Assembly (NCBI GenBank): GCA_963700925.1
Contig: OY969553.1
Coordinates: 3,224,001 to 3,288,000, forward strand
From: CAWJMD01 sp963700925
Lineage (GTDB): Bacteria; Actinomycetota; Actinomycetes; Actinomycetales; CAWJMD01
Direction of reading: 5' to 3'
Length of the DNA: 64,000 bases
Part shown: positions 1-8,626 of the stretch, one piece after another
Numbering within the stretch: position 1 is the first letter of the stretch
Layout: every line of letters begins with the position of its first letter
Translations under genes and position numbers: made by a program
The notes under the pieces: model-generated
Told to the model about the DNA's origin: nothing
Database searches by the model: none
Seen by the model: only the letters and a program-made list of their open reading frames with translations

Positions 1-513
1 GAGGGCTGGCGCCTGGCGCGGCAGGACGCCTCGATGGCCGACGCCACGCTCTCCGTGCACGGTCACCTCGGGTTCTTCCCACGCCAGGTGCAGGCACTGG
101 TCGACCGGATGCCGCTCGGACCGGGCACCGGCGTGCGGTACGAGGGACCCGTTCCGAAGGCTGACATCGGACGGACCTACGCCGACCTCGACGTGCTCGC
201 CCTGTGGCTGCCCGGCGCTCGCTACGTCACGTCGGGCAAGGTCTTCGAGTACATGGCGACCGCCAAGCCGGTGGTCTCCGTGCACCGGCCCGACATCGCT
301 GCGACCGACGTGCTCGCCGGCTACCCGCTGTGGGTGCCGAACACCTCGCTCGAGCCGGACGACGTGGCGCGCGCGCTCGTCGAGGGTGCCCGGACGGCGC
401 GCGACAGCAGCGACGCCGACGTGGCCGCCGCGCGGGCGCACGCCGAGCGGTACACCCGTGAGGCCGTGCTCGCGCCGTTCGAGCAGCGGCTGAGGAAGCT
501 CGCGCGTGCCTGA
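1..513 (+). CDS. Glycosyltransferase, type a of the cluster (C-terminal part)
   Basis: This is the 3' end of a gene that begins upstream; the frame is open from the first base and 170 codons are visible. The sequence aligns along its length with the C-terminal third of the GT4-type transferases at 11388-12713 and 15375-16682: a GHLGFF motif, a VRYEGPVPKADIG block, and a GKVFEYMATAKPVV block where the nucleotide-sugar-binding acidic residue would sit. By homology it transfers a sugar from an activated donor onto a cell-envelope glycan on the cytoplasmic side of the membrane. Its stop overlaps the GTG start of the next transferase by 8 bp, so the two are translationally coupled. The acceptor and sugar cannot be deduced. 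Confidence 0.85.
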   Translation, partial: EGWRLARQDASMADATLSVHGHLGFFPRQVQALVDRMPLGPGTGVRYEGPVPKADIGRTYADLDVLALWLPGARYVTSGKVFEYMATAKPVVSVHRPDIAATDVLAGYPLWVPNTSLEPDDVARALVEGARTARDSSDADVAAARAHAERYTREAVLAPFEQRLRKLARA

Positions 514-1801
514 CGCCGCCGCTGCGGGCCACCCGGTCTCCGAGGCAACGGCGAGCGGGCTGCGGCTCGCCGTCACGACGCCGTGGTACCCGGGCGTCCG
601 CAACCCGTTCGCGGGCTCGTTCGTGCAGTCCGCGGTACAGGCCGTGCAGGCGGCGTCCGGTGGCCTCGCCGACGCCCTGGTGCTGCACGCCGAGGACTGG
701 GCCGCTCCCACCGACCGTGCCTCCAACGCGGTGATCCGGCACGCGATGGGCCGGCTGCTGACCCGGCCGGACGGCACCAGCGCGCTGCCGACCGTCACGG
801 TCCGGGAGGGTCGCCTGCTCCGGGTTCCGGTCGCCGCCCGGGCGCGCGCCCCGTACGCCGAGCACGCGCGGCGGCACGTCGAGTGCGTCTCGGCCGCGCT
901 CTCGGGGCGCCCCATCGAGGCGGACGTCGTCCACGGACACGTCGGCGTCTTCGGGGGCTGGGTCGGCACGCGGCTCGCAGAGCCCGGCACGCCGCTGTTC
1001 GTGACCGAGCACGCGACGTTCCTCGACCGCGTGCTGGCCCAGCCGGAGGCGCGCGAGATCTACGACCAGGTGCTCGAGCGCTGCACGCTCTTCTTCTGCG
1101 TGAGCGAGGTCCTGCGCGAGCAGCTCGTCGCGGCCTTCGGGCACCACCGCGACAAGCTGGTCGTGCTGCCGAACGCCGTCGCCTTCGAGCGGATGCCACC
1201 TCGCCGTGAGCCGGTCACGGAGCTGCGCCGGTGGCTGTACGTCGGTCGGCTGCTGCCGCACAAGGGCGTCGCGCGGCTGCTGGAGGCCTTCGCCCGCTGC
1301 GCCGAGGACGACCCCGGCCTTCGCCTGACCCTTCTCGGCGGCGGACGCGAGCACGACCGCCTGCGGGCTCGGGCCGTCGAGCTCGGCGTCTCGGACCGCG
1401 TGTCGCTACCGGGGCCGGTGCCGCACGAGCAGGTGGTCGAGCAGATGCACGCGCACGACCTGCTGGTCCACCTCAGCGAGTACGAGACCTTCGGGATGAC
1501 CGTGGTCGAGGCGGTGGCGGCGGGCATGCCGGTGCTCGTGACCCGCTCGGGCGGCCCGCAGGAGACGCTCGCCGGTCTCGAGGGTGTCGCCGGCGGCCTG
1601 GTGGACGTGGGTGACGACGTCGACGAGGTCGTCACCGCCTACCGCGCGCTGACGTCCGCCGCGCTCGACCCCGTCCGCGCCCGCGAGGAGCTCGAGCACC
1701 GGTACAGCCAGGCGGCCGTCGGACGCCGGCTGCTCGACCACTACACGTCCGCCGTCCCGCCGCGGGTGCCAGCCGTCCCACCGTCGAGAGTGAAGCCATG
1801 A
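506..1801 (+). CDS. GT4-family glycosyltransferase, type b of the cluster
   Basis: A 431-residue GT-B fold retaining glycosyltransferase. The N-terminal half has the TPWYPGVRNPFAGSF start typical of group 1 transferases. The linker region carries LPNAVAFE then RWLYVGRLLPHKGVARLLEAF, and the C-terminal half has the E-x7-E motif within YETFGMTVVEA near residue 325. It is a close paralogue of residues 1-390 of the gene at 12703. The GTG start lies inside the stop region of the preceding gene, and the stop overlaps the ATG of the next gene (ATGA), so three genes form one tight operon. Donor and acceptor are unknown; the context is export of a surface polysaccharide. Confidence 0.9.
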   Translation: MPDAAAAGHPVSEATASGLRLAVTTPWYPGVRNPFAGSFVQSAVQAVQAASGGLADALVLHAEDWAAPTDRASNAVIRHAMGRLLTRPDGTSALPTVTVREGRLLRVPVAARARAPYAEHARRHVECVSAALSGRPIEADVVHGHVGVFGGWVGTRLAEPGTPLFVTEHATFLDRVLAQPEAREIYDQVLERCTLFFCVSEVLREQLVAAFGHHRDKLVVLPNAVAFERMPPRREPVTELRRWLYVGRLLPHKGVARLLEAFARCAEDDPGLRLTLLGGGREHDRLRARAVELGVSDRVSLPGPVPHEQVVEQMHAHDLLVHLSEYETFGMTVVEAVAAGMPVLVTRSGGPQETLAGLEGVAGGLVDVGDDVDEVVTAYRALTSAALDPVRAREELEHRYSQAAVGRRLLDHYTSAVPPRVPAVPPSRVKP

Positions 1802-2376
1802 CCGTGTACTTCCTGGCCCTGACCGCCTTGCGAGCGCCGGCGGTCGTGTCGCAGTGCGAGTTCCTTTCGTCACACGGGGTGCCCTCCGCGGTGGTGACCA
1901 CCGAGCTCGCCCCGTGGGTCGAGGCCGGCCTCGACCCGGCGGTGCCCGTGCTGGCGATGGGCGACGCGGAGCACCGGCACCCGCTCTGGCGGGCTGAGCA
2001 GGCTGTGGTCTACCGGTTGCCGGCAGCCGTCGTCGCGGGCGCCGGCCGGGTCGCCCCCCGAGGGCGGGTCGCGCCTCTCGAACGTCTGCAGCGCAAGGCG
2101 TCGAACGTGTTCCACCACAGCGTGTTTCTGCGTGCGTACAAGATCGCGCGGCCGTACCTGCTGTGGCGCGTGGCCCGGCGGGTGGTCCTGCCGAACCTGG
2201 CGCTGCGTCCGGGCGAGGACGAGGTGGTGGTCGTCGACTCGCAGGCCGTGCCCCTGGCGTGGCGTCTGGCACGCCGTCACCCCGCGCTCAAGGTGTCGTT
2301 CTCGCTCGACCGGACCGCGTACGAGACGGGCGAGGCGGGCGGCAGCGCAGAGCCGCGTGACGCTGCCGAGGTCTGA
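1798..2376 (+). CDS. Unrecognised protein: stand-alone copy of the GT-associated module
   Basis: 192 residues that I do not recognise as any named family. It aligns from its first methionine with residues 393-596 of the transferase fusion at 12703-14493. Both open with MT(V/I), have an (S/A)AVV(T/A)TT block near residue 35, and share a late motif: acidic residues, VVV or LVV, then P(L/F)AWR(L/F)AR and a proline (near residues 145-165 here). A third relative sits at 14459-15382. There is no signal peptide or obvious membrane segment. The ATGA overlap with the upstream GT and the fusion elsewhere imply that it acts with a type b transferase. It could be a half-size transferase domain or an accessory subunit. 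Confidence 0.75.
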   Translation: MTVYFLALTALRAPAVVSQCEFLSSHGVPSAVVTTELAPWVEAGLDPAVPVLAMGDAEHRHPLWRAEQAVVYRLPAAVVAGAGRVAPRGRVAPLERLQRKASNVFHHSVFLRAYKIARPYLLWRVARRVVLPNLALRPGEDEVVVVDSQAVPLAWRLARRHPALKVSFSLDRTAYETGEAGGSAEPRDAAEV

Positions 2377-2420
2377 CGCAGGTCTATCCTGGGTCGGCCA
2401 CCGGCCGGCTGACCGACAGT

Positions 2421-2440
2421 GATCCTGGAGGATCCACCTC
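2421..2440 (+). promoter_or_regulatory. Possible hairpin covering the Shine-Dalgarno of the ABC permease
   Basis: GGAGG at 2427-2431 is the likely ribosome site for the ATG at 2444, though the 12-base spacing is long. GAGG (2428-2431) can pair with CCTC (2437-2440), and GATCC/GGATC arms flank it. The pairing could mask the ribosome site. This is an inference from base pairing only. Confidence 0.25.
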
Positions 2441-2443
2441 ACG

Positions 2444-3304
2444 ATGAAGACCGCCACCGCGCGCCCGCACGGGGAGCTGCAGGTCTACGAACCCCACCGG
2501 GTCGGACTGCCGAACCTGCGCACCTACGTCCGCGACCTCTGGGGCCGCCGAGAGTTCGCGGCGGAGCTGTCGCGAGCGACGATGCGTGCGAGCCACACCA
2601 ACACCTTCTTCGGCCGGGCGTGGCTCATCATCAACCCGCTGCTGCTGGCGATGGTCTACTACATGCTCGTCGGCATCCTCTCCAACCGGGGTGGGGGCGA
2701 CTACCTCGTCCACCTGGTGGCGGGCCTCTTCTTCTTCTACTTCATCTCCGGCTGCCTGACGACGGGTGCCAACTCGGTCACCGGAGGGGGCAAGCTGATC
2801 TCGTCGATGGCCTTCCCCCGCCTGCTGATGCCGCTGTCCGCACTGCGGAGCGCGTTCTTCAGGTTCCTGCCGACGATGGTGGTCTACGTCGTGATCCACG
2901 TGCTGTCGGGCGCCGGGTTCAAGCCGCAGATGCTGCTGGCGGTGGTCTTCCTCGTCCTCGCCACCATCTTCGGAGCCGGGATGGCCGCGTTCTTCGCCGC
3001 TCTCCAGGTCTACTTCCGTGACACGGCCAGCTTCCTGCCGTACTTCGTGCGGATCTGGCTCTACCTCTCACCGGTGCTGTGGTACCCCGAGGACGCGGTG
3101 CGCCAGCTCGGCGAGGCAGGATCGCGCTTCGCCGAGATCAACCCCCTCTACAGCCTGATCGGCGGGTGGACCGACCTGCTGGTCCGTGGCGAGATCCCCG
3201 ATGCCAGCCTCTGGTTCTTCGCCGTCGGCTGGGCCCTGGTGTCCGCCGTCGTCGGCAGCCTCTTCTTCATCTCCCGGGAGCGTGAGTTCGCTGTCCGCCT
3301 CTGA
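2444..3304 (+). CDS. Polysaccharide ABC exporter, permease subunit (Wzm/TagG-like)
   Basis: 286 residues of the ABC-2 transporter family. A cytoplasmic N-terminal helix region (LRTYVRDLWGRREF) is followed by the conserved R-x-FFGRAWLIINPLL block entering the first membrane segment. About six hydrophobic segments follow (roughly residues 60-85, 88-112, 135-160, 165-190, 205-225, 250-275). With the ATPase that follows it would move a lipid-linked glycan across the cytoplasmic membrane, as in O-antigen and teichoic acid export. The 3' end overlaps the start of the ATPase gene. Its place between transferase genes fits a dedicated exporter for the polymer made by this cluster. Confidence 0.92.
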   Translation: MKTATARPHGELQVYEPHRVGLPNLRTYVRDLWGRREFAAELSRATMRASHTNTFFGRAWLIINPLLLAMVYYMLVGILSNRGGGDYLVHLVAGLFFFYFISGCLTTGANSVTGGGKLISSMAFPRLLMPLSALRSAFFRFLPTMVVYVVIHVLSGAGFKPQMLLAVVFLVLATIFGAGMAAFFAALQVYFRDTASFLPYFVRIWLYLSPVLWYPEDAVRQLGEAGSRFAEINPLYSLIGGWTDLLVRGEIPDASLWFFAVGWALVSAVVGSLFFISREREFAVRL

Positions 3305-4124
3305 ACCCCTGATCGCCTCCGCCGGCTCGGCCGCCGCCGACCGCGCTGCGGCCTCCGCCTACCCGGCCGTGAGCGTGCAGAACGTCTCCGTGACGTACCG
3401 CACCACGTTCGAGCGGCGCCCCACGTTCAAGCAGGCGCTGCGCCGGCTGGGCCGCGGCGAGCGCGCCGTCGCCGAGGTCAAGGCCGTCAAGAACGTCTCC
3501 TTCGACGTTCCGGTCGGCACCGCACTGGGCATCATCGGCGCCAACGGCGCGGGGAAGTCGACCCTCGTGCGCACCCTCGCCGGCGTCCTCACGCCGACCA
3601 CGGGTCGCATCGAGGTTCGCGGCAAGATCAGTGCCCTGCTCGCCCTCGGTGTCGGGTTCAACCCCAACCTGTCCGGACGGGAGAACATCATCCTCGGCGG
3701 CCTCGCCGCGGGTCTGAGCCGCAAGCAGGTCGTCGAGCGCGCCGAGATCGTCACCGAGTTCGCCGAGCTCGGCGAGTTCATCGACATGCCGATGCGCGTC
3801 TACTCGTCGGGCATGTACCAGCGGCTCGCGTTCTCGGTGTCGGTGCACATGGACCCGGACATCCTCCTGATCGACGAGGCCCTGTCGGCGGGCGACGCGG
3901 CCTTCAAGCACAAGGCCGCCGAGAAGATGCAGGAGCTGATGTCGTCCGCGCGGGCGATGTTCCTGGTGTCCCACTCGATGGCCAGCGTGCGCGAGTTGTG
4001 CAACCGGGCCATCTGGCTGCACAAGGGCACCCTCATGCTCGACGGGACGGTCGACGAGGTGGCTGCCGCCTACACCAAGTTCGTCAAGGTGGGCGAGGAC
4101 GCCTTCACCCTCGACGACCTGTAG
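3282..4124 (+). CDS. Polysaccharide ABC exporter, ATPase subunit (Wzt/TagH-like)
   Basis: About 280 residues. Walker A is GANGAGKST (near residues 86-94), the signature is YSSGMYQRL (near 174) and Walker B is ILLIDEAL (near 195), followed by the switch histidine in LVSHSMAS. The sequence before Walker A (VTYRTTFERRPTFKQALRRL) is typical of Wzt/TagH. It ends shortly after the nucleotide-binding domain, so there is no C-terminal carbohydrate-binding domain like that of E. coli O8/O9a Wzt, and chain-length recognition must differ. The GTG at 3282 is chosen as start; it overlaps the permease gene by 23 bp. A further upstream ATG would overlap by about 120 bp, and GTG 3369/3375 are alternatives. 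Confidence 0.9.
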   Translation: MSSLSASEPLIASAGSAAADRAAASAYPAVSVQNVSVTYRTTFERRPTFKQALRRLGRGERAVAEVKAVKNVSFDVPVGTALGIIGANGAGKSTLVRTLAGVLTPTTGRIEVRGKISALLALGVGFNPNLSGRENIILGGLAAGLSRKQVVERAEIVTEFAELGEFIDMPMRVYSSGMYQRLAFSVSVHMDPDILLIDEALSAGDAAFKHKAAEKMQELMSSARAMFLVSHSMASVRELCNRAIWLHKGTLMLDGTVDEVAAAYTKFVKVGEDAFTLDDL

Positions 4125-4129
4125 GCCGG

Positions 4130-5236
4130 ATGGCCCGCCCCTCCTTCGACGTCAGCATCGTGACGTCGGGACACGACGTAGCCGACGCGCGCCTGCACCG
4201 CGAGGTCGGCGCGATGCTGCGTGCCGGTCTGCGGGTCGAGATGCTCGGGCTCGGACGGGGGGACGACGGGCCTCCTGGCGCCACGGTCCGCGCCTGGCCC
4301 CGCGGGGGGATGTCGTCACGCGCGCTGCGCGCCTTCGTGTTCCCGATGCGTGCCCGCGGCCGGGTGCTGCTCGCGCCCGACCCCGACTCGCTTCTCGGCG
4401 CCCTCGTGGTGGGGCGACTGCGCCGCCGAGCGGTGGTGGCCGACGTGCACGAGGACTACGTGGCGCTGCTGGACGACCGGGCGTGGGCGCGTGGTGTGCG
4501 CGGCCGCGTCGCCCGTCTGCTCGCGCGTGGCGCGGTCGTCGCAGCGGCCCGGGCCGACCTGACCGTCGTCGCGGACGAGCACCTGGCACCCTCGACGGAC
4601 TCGGCGCGCCACCGCCTCGTCCTGCGCAACCTGCCGGACACGGAGCCGGTGCCGGCCGGGTCTGCCACGGTGTCGACAGCGGGGGCGGCACCACGCGCCG
4701 TCTACGTGGGTGACCTGCGTCGCTCACGAGGACTCCGCACGATGGTCGAAGCCATCGCCGCAGCCCCCGGCTGGGAGCTCGACCTGATCGGGCCCGTGCA
4801 CCGCGACGACGCCGGGTGGCTCGAGGACAGGACCGCGCAGAGCGACCTGCGAGACCGCCTCAGGCTGCACGGCCGCCGGCCACCGGCGGCGGCGTGGGAG
4901 GTGGCGGCCGGGGCCGACGTGGGTCTGGTGCTGCTCGACGACACGCCGGCGTTCCGTGATGCCATGCCCAGCAAGCTGCACGAGTACCTGGCGCACGGGC
5001 TCGCCGTGCTGGCCACGCCACTTCCTCGGGTCGCCGCCCTGGTCGAGGAGTCGGGCGCCGGACGAGTGGTCGCCGACGCCGAGGCGGCAGCGGCATGCCT
5101 GCGCGCGTGGGCGGCCGACCCGCAGGACCTGGACGGCCATCGCCGCGCCGCCAGCTCGTGGGCGACTCAGAACGTGAACGGACGCGCCGGCTACGACGAG
5201 CTCGCGAAGGCTCTCGTCGAGCTGGCGGCGCCATGA
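4130..5236 (+). CDS. GT4-family glycosyltransferase
   Basis: 368 residues. It starts FDVSIVTSGHDVADARLHREVGAM, the pattern of group 1 transferases, and has RAVYVGDLRRSRGLRTMVEA in the second Rossmann domain. The C-terminal acidic motif region reads MPSKLHEYLAHGLAVLATPLP near residues 280-300. The ATG 5 bp after the ATPase stop is chosen; a longer reading frame into the ATPase gene is not needed. The stop overlaps the next gene's start (ATGA). It is divergent from the type a and b transferases in the window. The likely role is addition of one residue to the exported surface glycan. Confidence 0.85.
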   Translation: MARPSFDVSIVTSGHDVADARLHREVGAMLRAGLRVEMLGLGRGDDGPPGATVRAWPRGGMSSRALRAFVFPMRARGRVLLAPDPDSLLGALVVGRLRRRAVVADVHEDYVALLDDRAWARGVRGRVARLLARGAVVAAARADLTVVADEHLAPSTDSARHRLVLRNLPDTEPVPAGSATVSTAGAAPRAVYVGDLRRSRGLRTMVEAIAAAPGWELDLIGPVHRDDAGWLEDRTAQSDLRDRLRLHGRRPPAAAWEVAAGADVGLVLLDDTPAFRDAMPSKLHEYLAHGLAVLATPLPRVAALVEESGAGRVVADAEAAAACLRAWAADPQDLDGHRRAASSWATQNVNGRAGYDELAKALVELAAP

Positions 5237-7389
5237 CGGCGACGACCCTGCGGCCCGGGCCCGAACGATCCCCCAGCACGGCGCTCGGTGGGTCCGACCA
5301 CCACCGGCCCGAGATCCAGGGCCTGCGAGCGCTCGCGGTGGCGCTCGTGGTGGTCTTCCACCTGTGGCCGACCCGGGTGTCCGGCGGCTTCATCGGTGTC
5401 GACGTCTTCTTCGTGATCTCGGGCTACCTGATCACGGCGCACCTGCTGCGAGAGGTCGAGGCCACCGGTCGGCTTCGCGTCGTGCGCTTCTGGGCCCGAC
5501 GTGTCCGGCGACTCCTGCCCGCGAGCCTGTTCGTTCTCGCCGTGTCGGCTGTCGCCGTCGTCGCCGTCGTCCCCCCGTCCGTCTGGGCGCAGTCGGTGCG
5601 GCAGATCATCGCGAGCACGCTCTACGTGCAGAACTGGGCGCTGGCCCTCGACGCCGTCGACTACATGGCAGCCGACAACGTTCCGACCGTCGCGCAGCAC
5701 TACTGGTCGCTCTCGCTCGAGGAGCAGTTCTACCTGGTGTGGCCGGTGCTGATCGCCTGCGTCGTAGCGGGACTCGGGCTGTGGCGTCGCCGCCAGGCCC
5801 ACCACCGCGGGGCCGACGAACAGGGTCCGGACGTCAGGCGCTGGCTGACCGCCGGCGTCGCCGCCGTGTGCGTTCTCTCCCTTGCCTGGTCGGCGTTCTC
5901 CACCGCCCAGGACCAGGCGTTCGCCTACTTCAGCACCCTGACCCGCGTGTGGGAGCTCGGCGCGGGCGCCCTCGGCGCGCTCGTGGTGCTGCATCGGCCG
6001 CTGCAGCCGCGCCTGGCCGCCGTGCTGGGCTGGTCGGGGCTCGTGGCGGTCGTCGTGGCTGCGGCGTGGTTCGACGGGCACACGCTCTTCCCCGGCGTCG
6101 CCGCGCTCGTGCCCGTGGTCGGCACGCTCGCGGTCATCGCCGCCGGCCGCGGTGCGGGCCTGACGTCTCCCGGCGCGTGGCTTTCACACCCCGTCTGCCG
6201 CTTCGTCGGCGACATCTCTTTCTCCATCTACCTGTGGCACTGGCCGCTGATCGTGCTGGCGCCGCAGGTCACCGGCCACGCGCTGACCCTGCCGGAGAGC
6301 CTCGTGGTGGTGGCCCTCACCGTGCTGCTGGCCTGGCTCACCAAGGTGTTCGTCGAGGACCCTTCGCGCAGGCACCCGGGCTGGGCCGTGCCCTGGATGA
6401 CGTTCGCGGTGGCGGGCACCGTGATGCTCGTCGTCGTGCTGGGGTGCCTGGGGATCTCGAGCGAGCTGGAGAGCAGGCGCGGTGCCGCCGAGGCTGCTGC
6501 GACCGAGCGGCTCGCTCTCGACGCGAAGTGCACGGGCCCCGGCGCGCTCGTGCCGGCGAACGACTGTGGGCCCGTCGTCGGCAACGGCGAGTTCCTCGTT
6601 CCGCCCGAGGTGGTGGCGCTGCAGAACACCGACGCCGCCTTCCCCGACTGCCAGCAGGAGGCCGACGCGGACGGTGTCGTGACCTGCGAGATCGGCGCCA
6701 CCACACGTCCCGAGCGAGTGGTGGCGCTGGTGGGCGACTCGCACGCCACCCACTGGTTCCCCGCCTTCGACAAGCTCGGGGCTGAGCGGGGCTGGAAGGT
6801 CGTCACCATGACCAAGTCGGGGTGCCCGTTCACCGACGCGCGCCGCGTCGTGGAGACCGAGCAGACCGACGCGCGCCAGAAGAGCTGCGAGGCCTGGGTC
6901 GACGACGTGCGTGCCGACCTGCTCGCGGACGAGGGCATCACCGACGTGTTCGTCTCCAGCTTCGCGTCCGACTACGGCTGGGAGCACCGGCCCGACCACG
7001 ACACCGAGGGCGACGCTCGAACCGGCGGGTTCGTCACCGCCTGGGACGACCTGACGGGCGCCGGCAAGCGGGTGCTGGTGCTGGCCGACGTCCCCAGGAC
7101 GCAGGGCGACAACGTGCCGAACTGCCTGCTGGAGAACCCCACCGACCTGGAGGCGTGCTCGGTGGAGCGCGAGAAGGCTCTGGCGGACGACCCGACGGTG
7201 GAGGCGGCGCCACAGGCGGACGACCAGGGCGTGCACGTCATCGACCTGAGCGACGAGTTCTGCGACGACGAGCTCTGCTACCCCGTGGTGGGCGACGTCA
7301 TCGTCTACCGCGACTTCAGCCATCTCTCCACGGAGTACGCCACCCTGCTCGTGCCGGCACTGTCCGCGCGGCTGGACGACTTGGACTGA
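5233..7389 (+). CDS. OafA/YrhL-type O-acyltransferase with C-terminal SGNH domain
   Basis: 718 residues. Residues about 25-380 form the acyltransferase-3 membrane domain with around ten hydrophobic segments. It opens with RPEIQGLRALAVALVV and FHL, GVDVFFVISGYLIT, and YWSLSLEEQFYLVWP, all hallmark blocks. After a final membrane segment near 395-415 comes an extracytoplasmic SGNH hydrolase-like domain with GDSHATHW near residue 500 and the D-x-x-H pair in DFSHLS near 693. Known relatives acetylate O-antigen, peptidoglycan or other glycans, with acetyl groups passed across the membrane. Here it most likely O-acylates the exported polymer. The frame extends upstream, but the ATGA overlap with the previous gene fixes the start. 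Confidence 0.92.
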   Translation: MTATTLRPGPERSPSTALGGSDHHRPEIQGLRALAVALVVVFHLWPTRVSGGFIGVDVFFVISGYLITAHLLREVEATGRLRVVRFWARRVRRLLPASLFVLAVSAVAVVAVVPPSVWAQSVRQIIASTLYVQNWALALDAVDYMAADNVPTVAQHYWSLSLEEQFYLVWPVLIACVVAGLGLWRRRQAHHRGADEQGPDVRRWLTAGVAAVCVLSLAWSAFSTAQDQAFAYFSTLTRVWELGAGALGALVVLHRPLQPRLAAVLGWSGLVAVVVAAAWFDGHTLFPGVAALVPVVGTLAVIAAGRGAGLTSPGAWLSHPVCRFVGDISFSIYLWHWPLIVLAPQVTGHALTLPESLVVVALTVLLAWLTKVFVEDPSRRHPGWAVPWMTFAVAGTVMLVVVLGCLGISSELESRRGAAEAAATERLALDAKCTGPGALVPANDCGPVVGNGEFLVPPEVVALQNTDAAFPDCQQEADADGVVTCEIGATTRPERVVALVGDSHATHWFPAFDKLGAERGWKVVTMTKSGCPFTDARRVVETEQTDARQKSCEAWVDDVRADLLADEGITDVFVSSFASDYGWEHRPDHDTEGDARTGGFVTAWDDLTGAGKRVLVLADVPRTQGDNVPNCLLENPTDLEACSVEREKALADDPTVEAAPQADDQGVHVIDLSDEFCDDELCYPVVGDVIVYRDFSHLSTEYATLLVPALSARLDDLD

Positions 7390-7394
7390 GGGCC

Positions 7395-7415
7395 CGGCCG
7401 GCTAGGTGCCGGCCG
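7395..7415. terminator. Hairpin between convergent genes
   Basis: A perfect 8-bp inverted repeat CGGCCGGC/GCCGGCCG with a 5-base loop lies between two converging genes; the TAG stop of the minus-strand gene is inside the loop. There is no T-run, as is common for actinobacterial terminators. It could act in both directions. Confidence 0.55.
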
Positions 7416-8481
7416 TCCGCAGCGCCCTGGTGACGGCCTCCGCGGCATGACCGTCGCCGTATGGCGTGGCCCGAATCGCCTGCGGCACAGGCCGTCCGAC
7501 CGCTGCCTTCAACGCAGCCGGGTCCGCAGCCAGCACGTTCCAACCCCCGTCGAGCGTCTCGACCCATTCGGTCTCGGCGCGCAGCGTGGTGCACAGACGC
7601 TCGAGCAGGAACGCCTCCTTCTGCAGCCCGCCCGAGTCGGTGACCACTCCGCGCGAGCGCAGCACCGCCGACACCAGCGCCGGATACGGCGCGGGAGGGC
7701 CGACGTGGAGTGAGCCACGTGACAGCTCCAGCCCCTGGGTCGCGGCACGTGCCAGGAGTCGCGGGTGGGCCAGCAGAAGCACCGGAACCTCGAGCTCCTG
7801 GAGGGCACGCACCACCAATGCCAGCCGCTGCGGGTCATCTGTGGTCTCGGCCCGGTGGATCGTCGCCAGCAGGAAGTCGTCGGCGATCGAGGCAGGCACG
7901 ACGTCGACGACGGACGTCGGATCGCCGAGCACCGCGTCGCGGACCCGCAGGCAGACGTCCGTCATCACGTCGCCGACCAGCTCGGTGCGGTCTGCGAGTC
8001 CCTCGCGCCGGAGGTGCTCGACGGCCGTCCGCGTCGGCGCCAGCAGCAGGTCTGCCGCGTGGTCGGTCAGCACGCGGTTGTGCTCCTCCGGCATCCGCCG
8101 GTTGAACGAGCGCAGACCGGCCTCCAGGTGGGCCACCCGCAGGTGCATCTTCACCGCCGACAGCGTGCCCGCGAGGGTCGAGTTGGTGTCGCCGTAGACG
8201 AGGACCCAGTCCGGCCGGTGCTCGTCGAGGACGCCGTCGAGGGCGATCAGCATCTGGCCGGTCTGCGCGCCGTGCCCCCCGCTGCCGATGCCGAGGTTCA
8301 CGTCGGGCTGCGGGATGTGCAGGTCGGCGAAGAACGCCTCGGACATGCCGTGGTCGTAGTGCTGGCCCGTGTGCACGATGACGTGCTGCCAGCCCTCGCC
8401 GGCCAGCCCCGCAACGGCCTCCGCGACCGGCGCCAGCTTGACGAACTGCGGGCGGGCGCCCACCACGCTGAGGATCTTCAC
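7402..8481 (-). CDS. UDP-N-acetylglucosamine 2-epimerase family (WecB/WbpI-like)
   Basis: 359 residues with the family's landmarks: GARPQFVKLAP at the N-terminus, HTGQHYD, YGDTNSTLAG, HLEAGLRSFNRRMPEEHNR and DSGGLQKEAF. WecB/MnaA makes UDP-ManNAc from UDP-GlcNAc; the relative WbpI acts on UDP-2,3-diacetamido-glucuronic acid. Sequence alone does not separate them here. Because WbpD-, WbpE-, WbpB- and WbpA-like genes are close by, I favour the WbpI role, giving UDP-ManNAc(3NAc)A. It is transcribed away from the wbpD-like gene, with a 145-bp gap that probably holds both promoters. Confidence 0.88.
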   Translation of the reverse strand: MKILSVVGARPQFVKLAPVAEAVAGLAGEGWQHVIVHTGQHYDHGMSEAFFADLHIPQPDVNLGIGSGGHGAQTGQMLIALDGVLDEHRPDWVLVYGDTNSTLAGTLSAVKMHLRVAHLEAGLRSFNRRMPEEHNRVLTDHAADLLLAPTRTAVEHLRREGLADRTELVGDVMTDVCLRVRDAVLGDPTSVVDVVPASIADDFLLATIHRAETTDDPQRLALVVRALQELEVPVLLLAHPRLLARAATQGLELSRGSLHVGPPAPYPALVSAVLRSRGVVTDSGGLQKEAFLLERLCTTLRAETEWVETLDGGWNVLAADPAALKAAVGRPVPQAIRATPYGDGHAAEAVTRALRTAGT

Positions 8482-8626
8482 GGCCGTAACCTACCGACCG
8501 CGACGTCACCGCTGAGCGTCCCGCCGCCGGAAGGCCGAGGGCTCGTGAGCCGCTAGTCTTGTGCGCGCCGTGCCACGAGCGCCGATGCGCCGTGGCCAAA
8601 CCGTCCTACCGGAGAGTGACATTCTC

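Noticed and set aside
3186..3281. Upstream ATG for the ABC ATPase
   Set aside because: It would overlap the permease gene by about 120 bp and add a serine/proline-rich stretch with no similarity to Wzt proteins.
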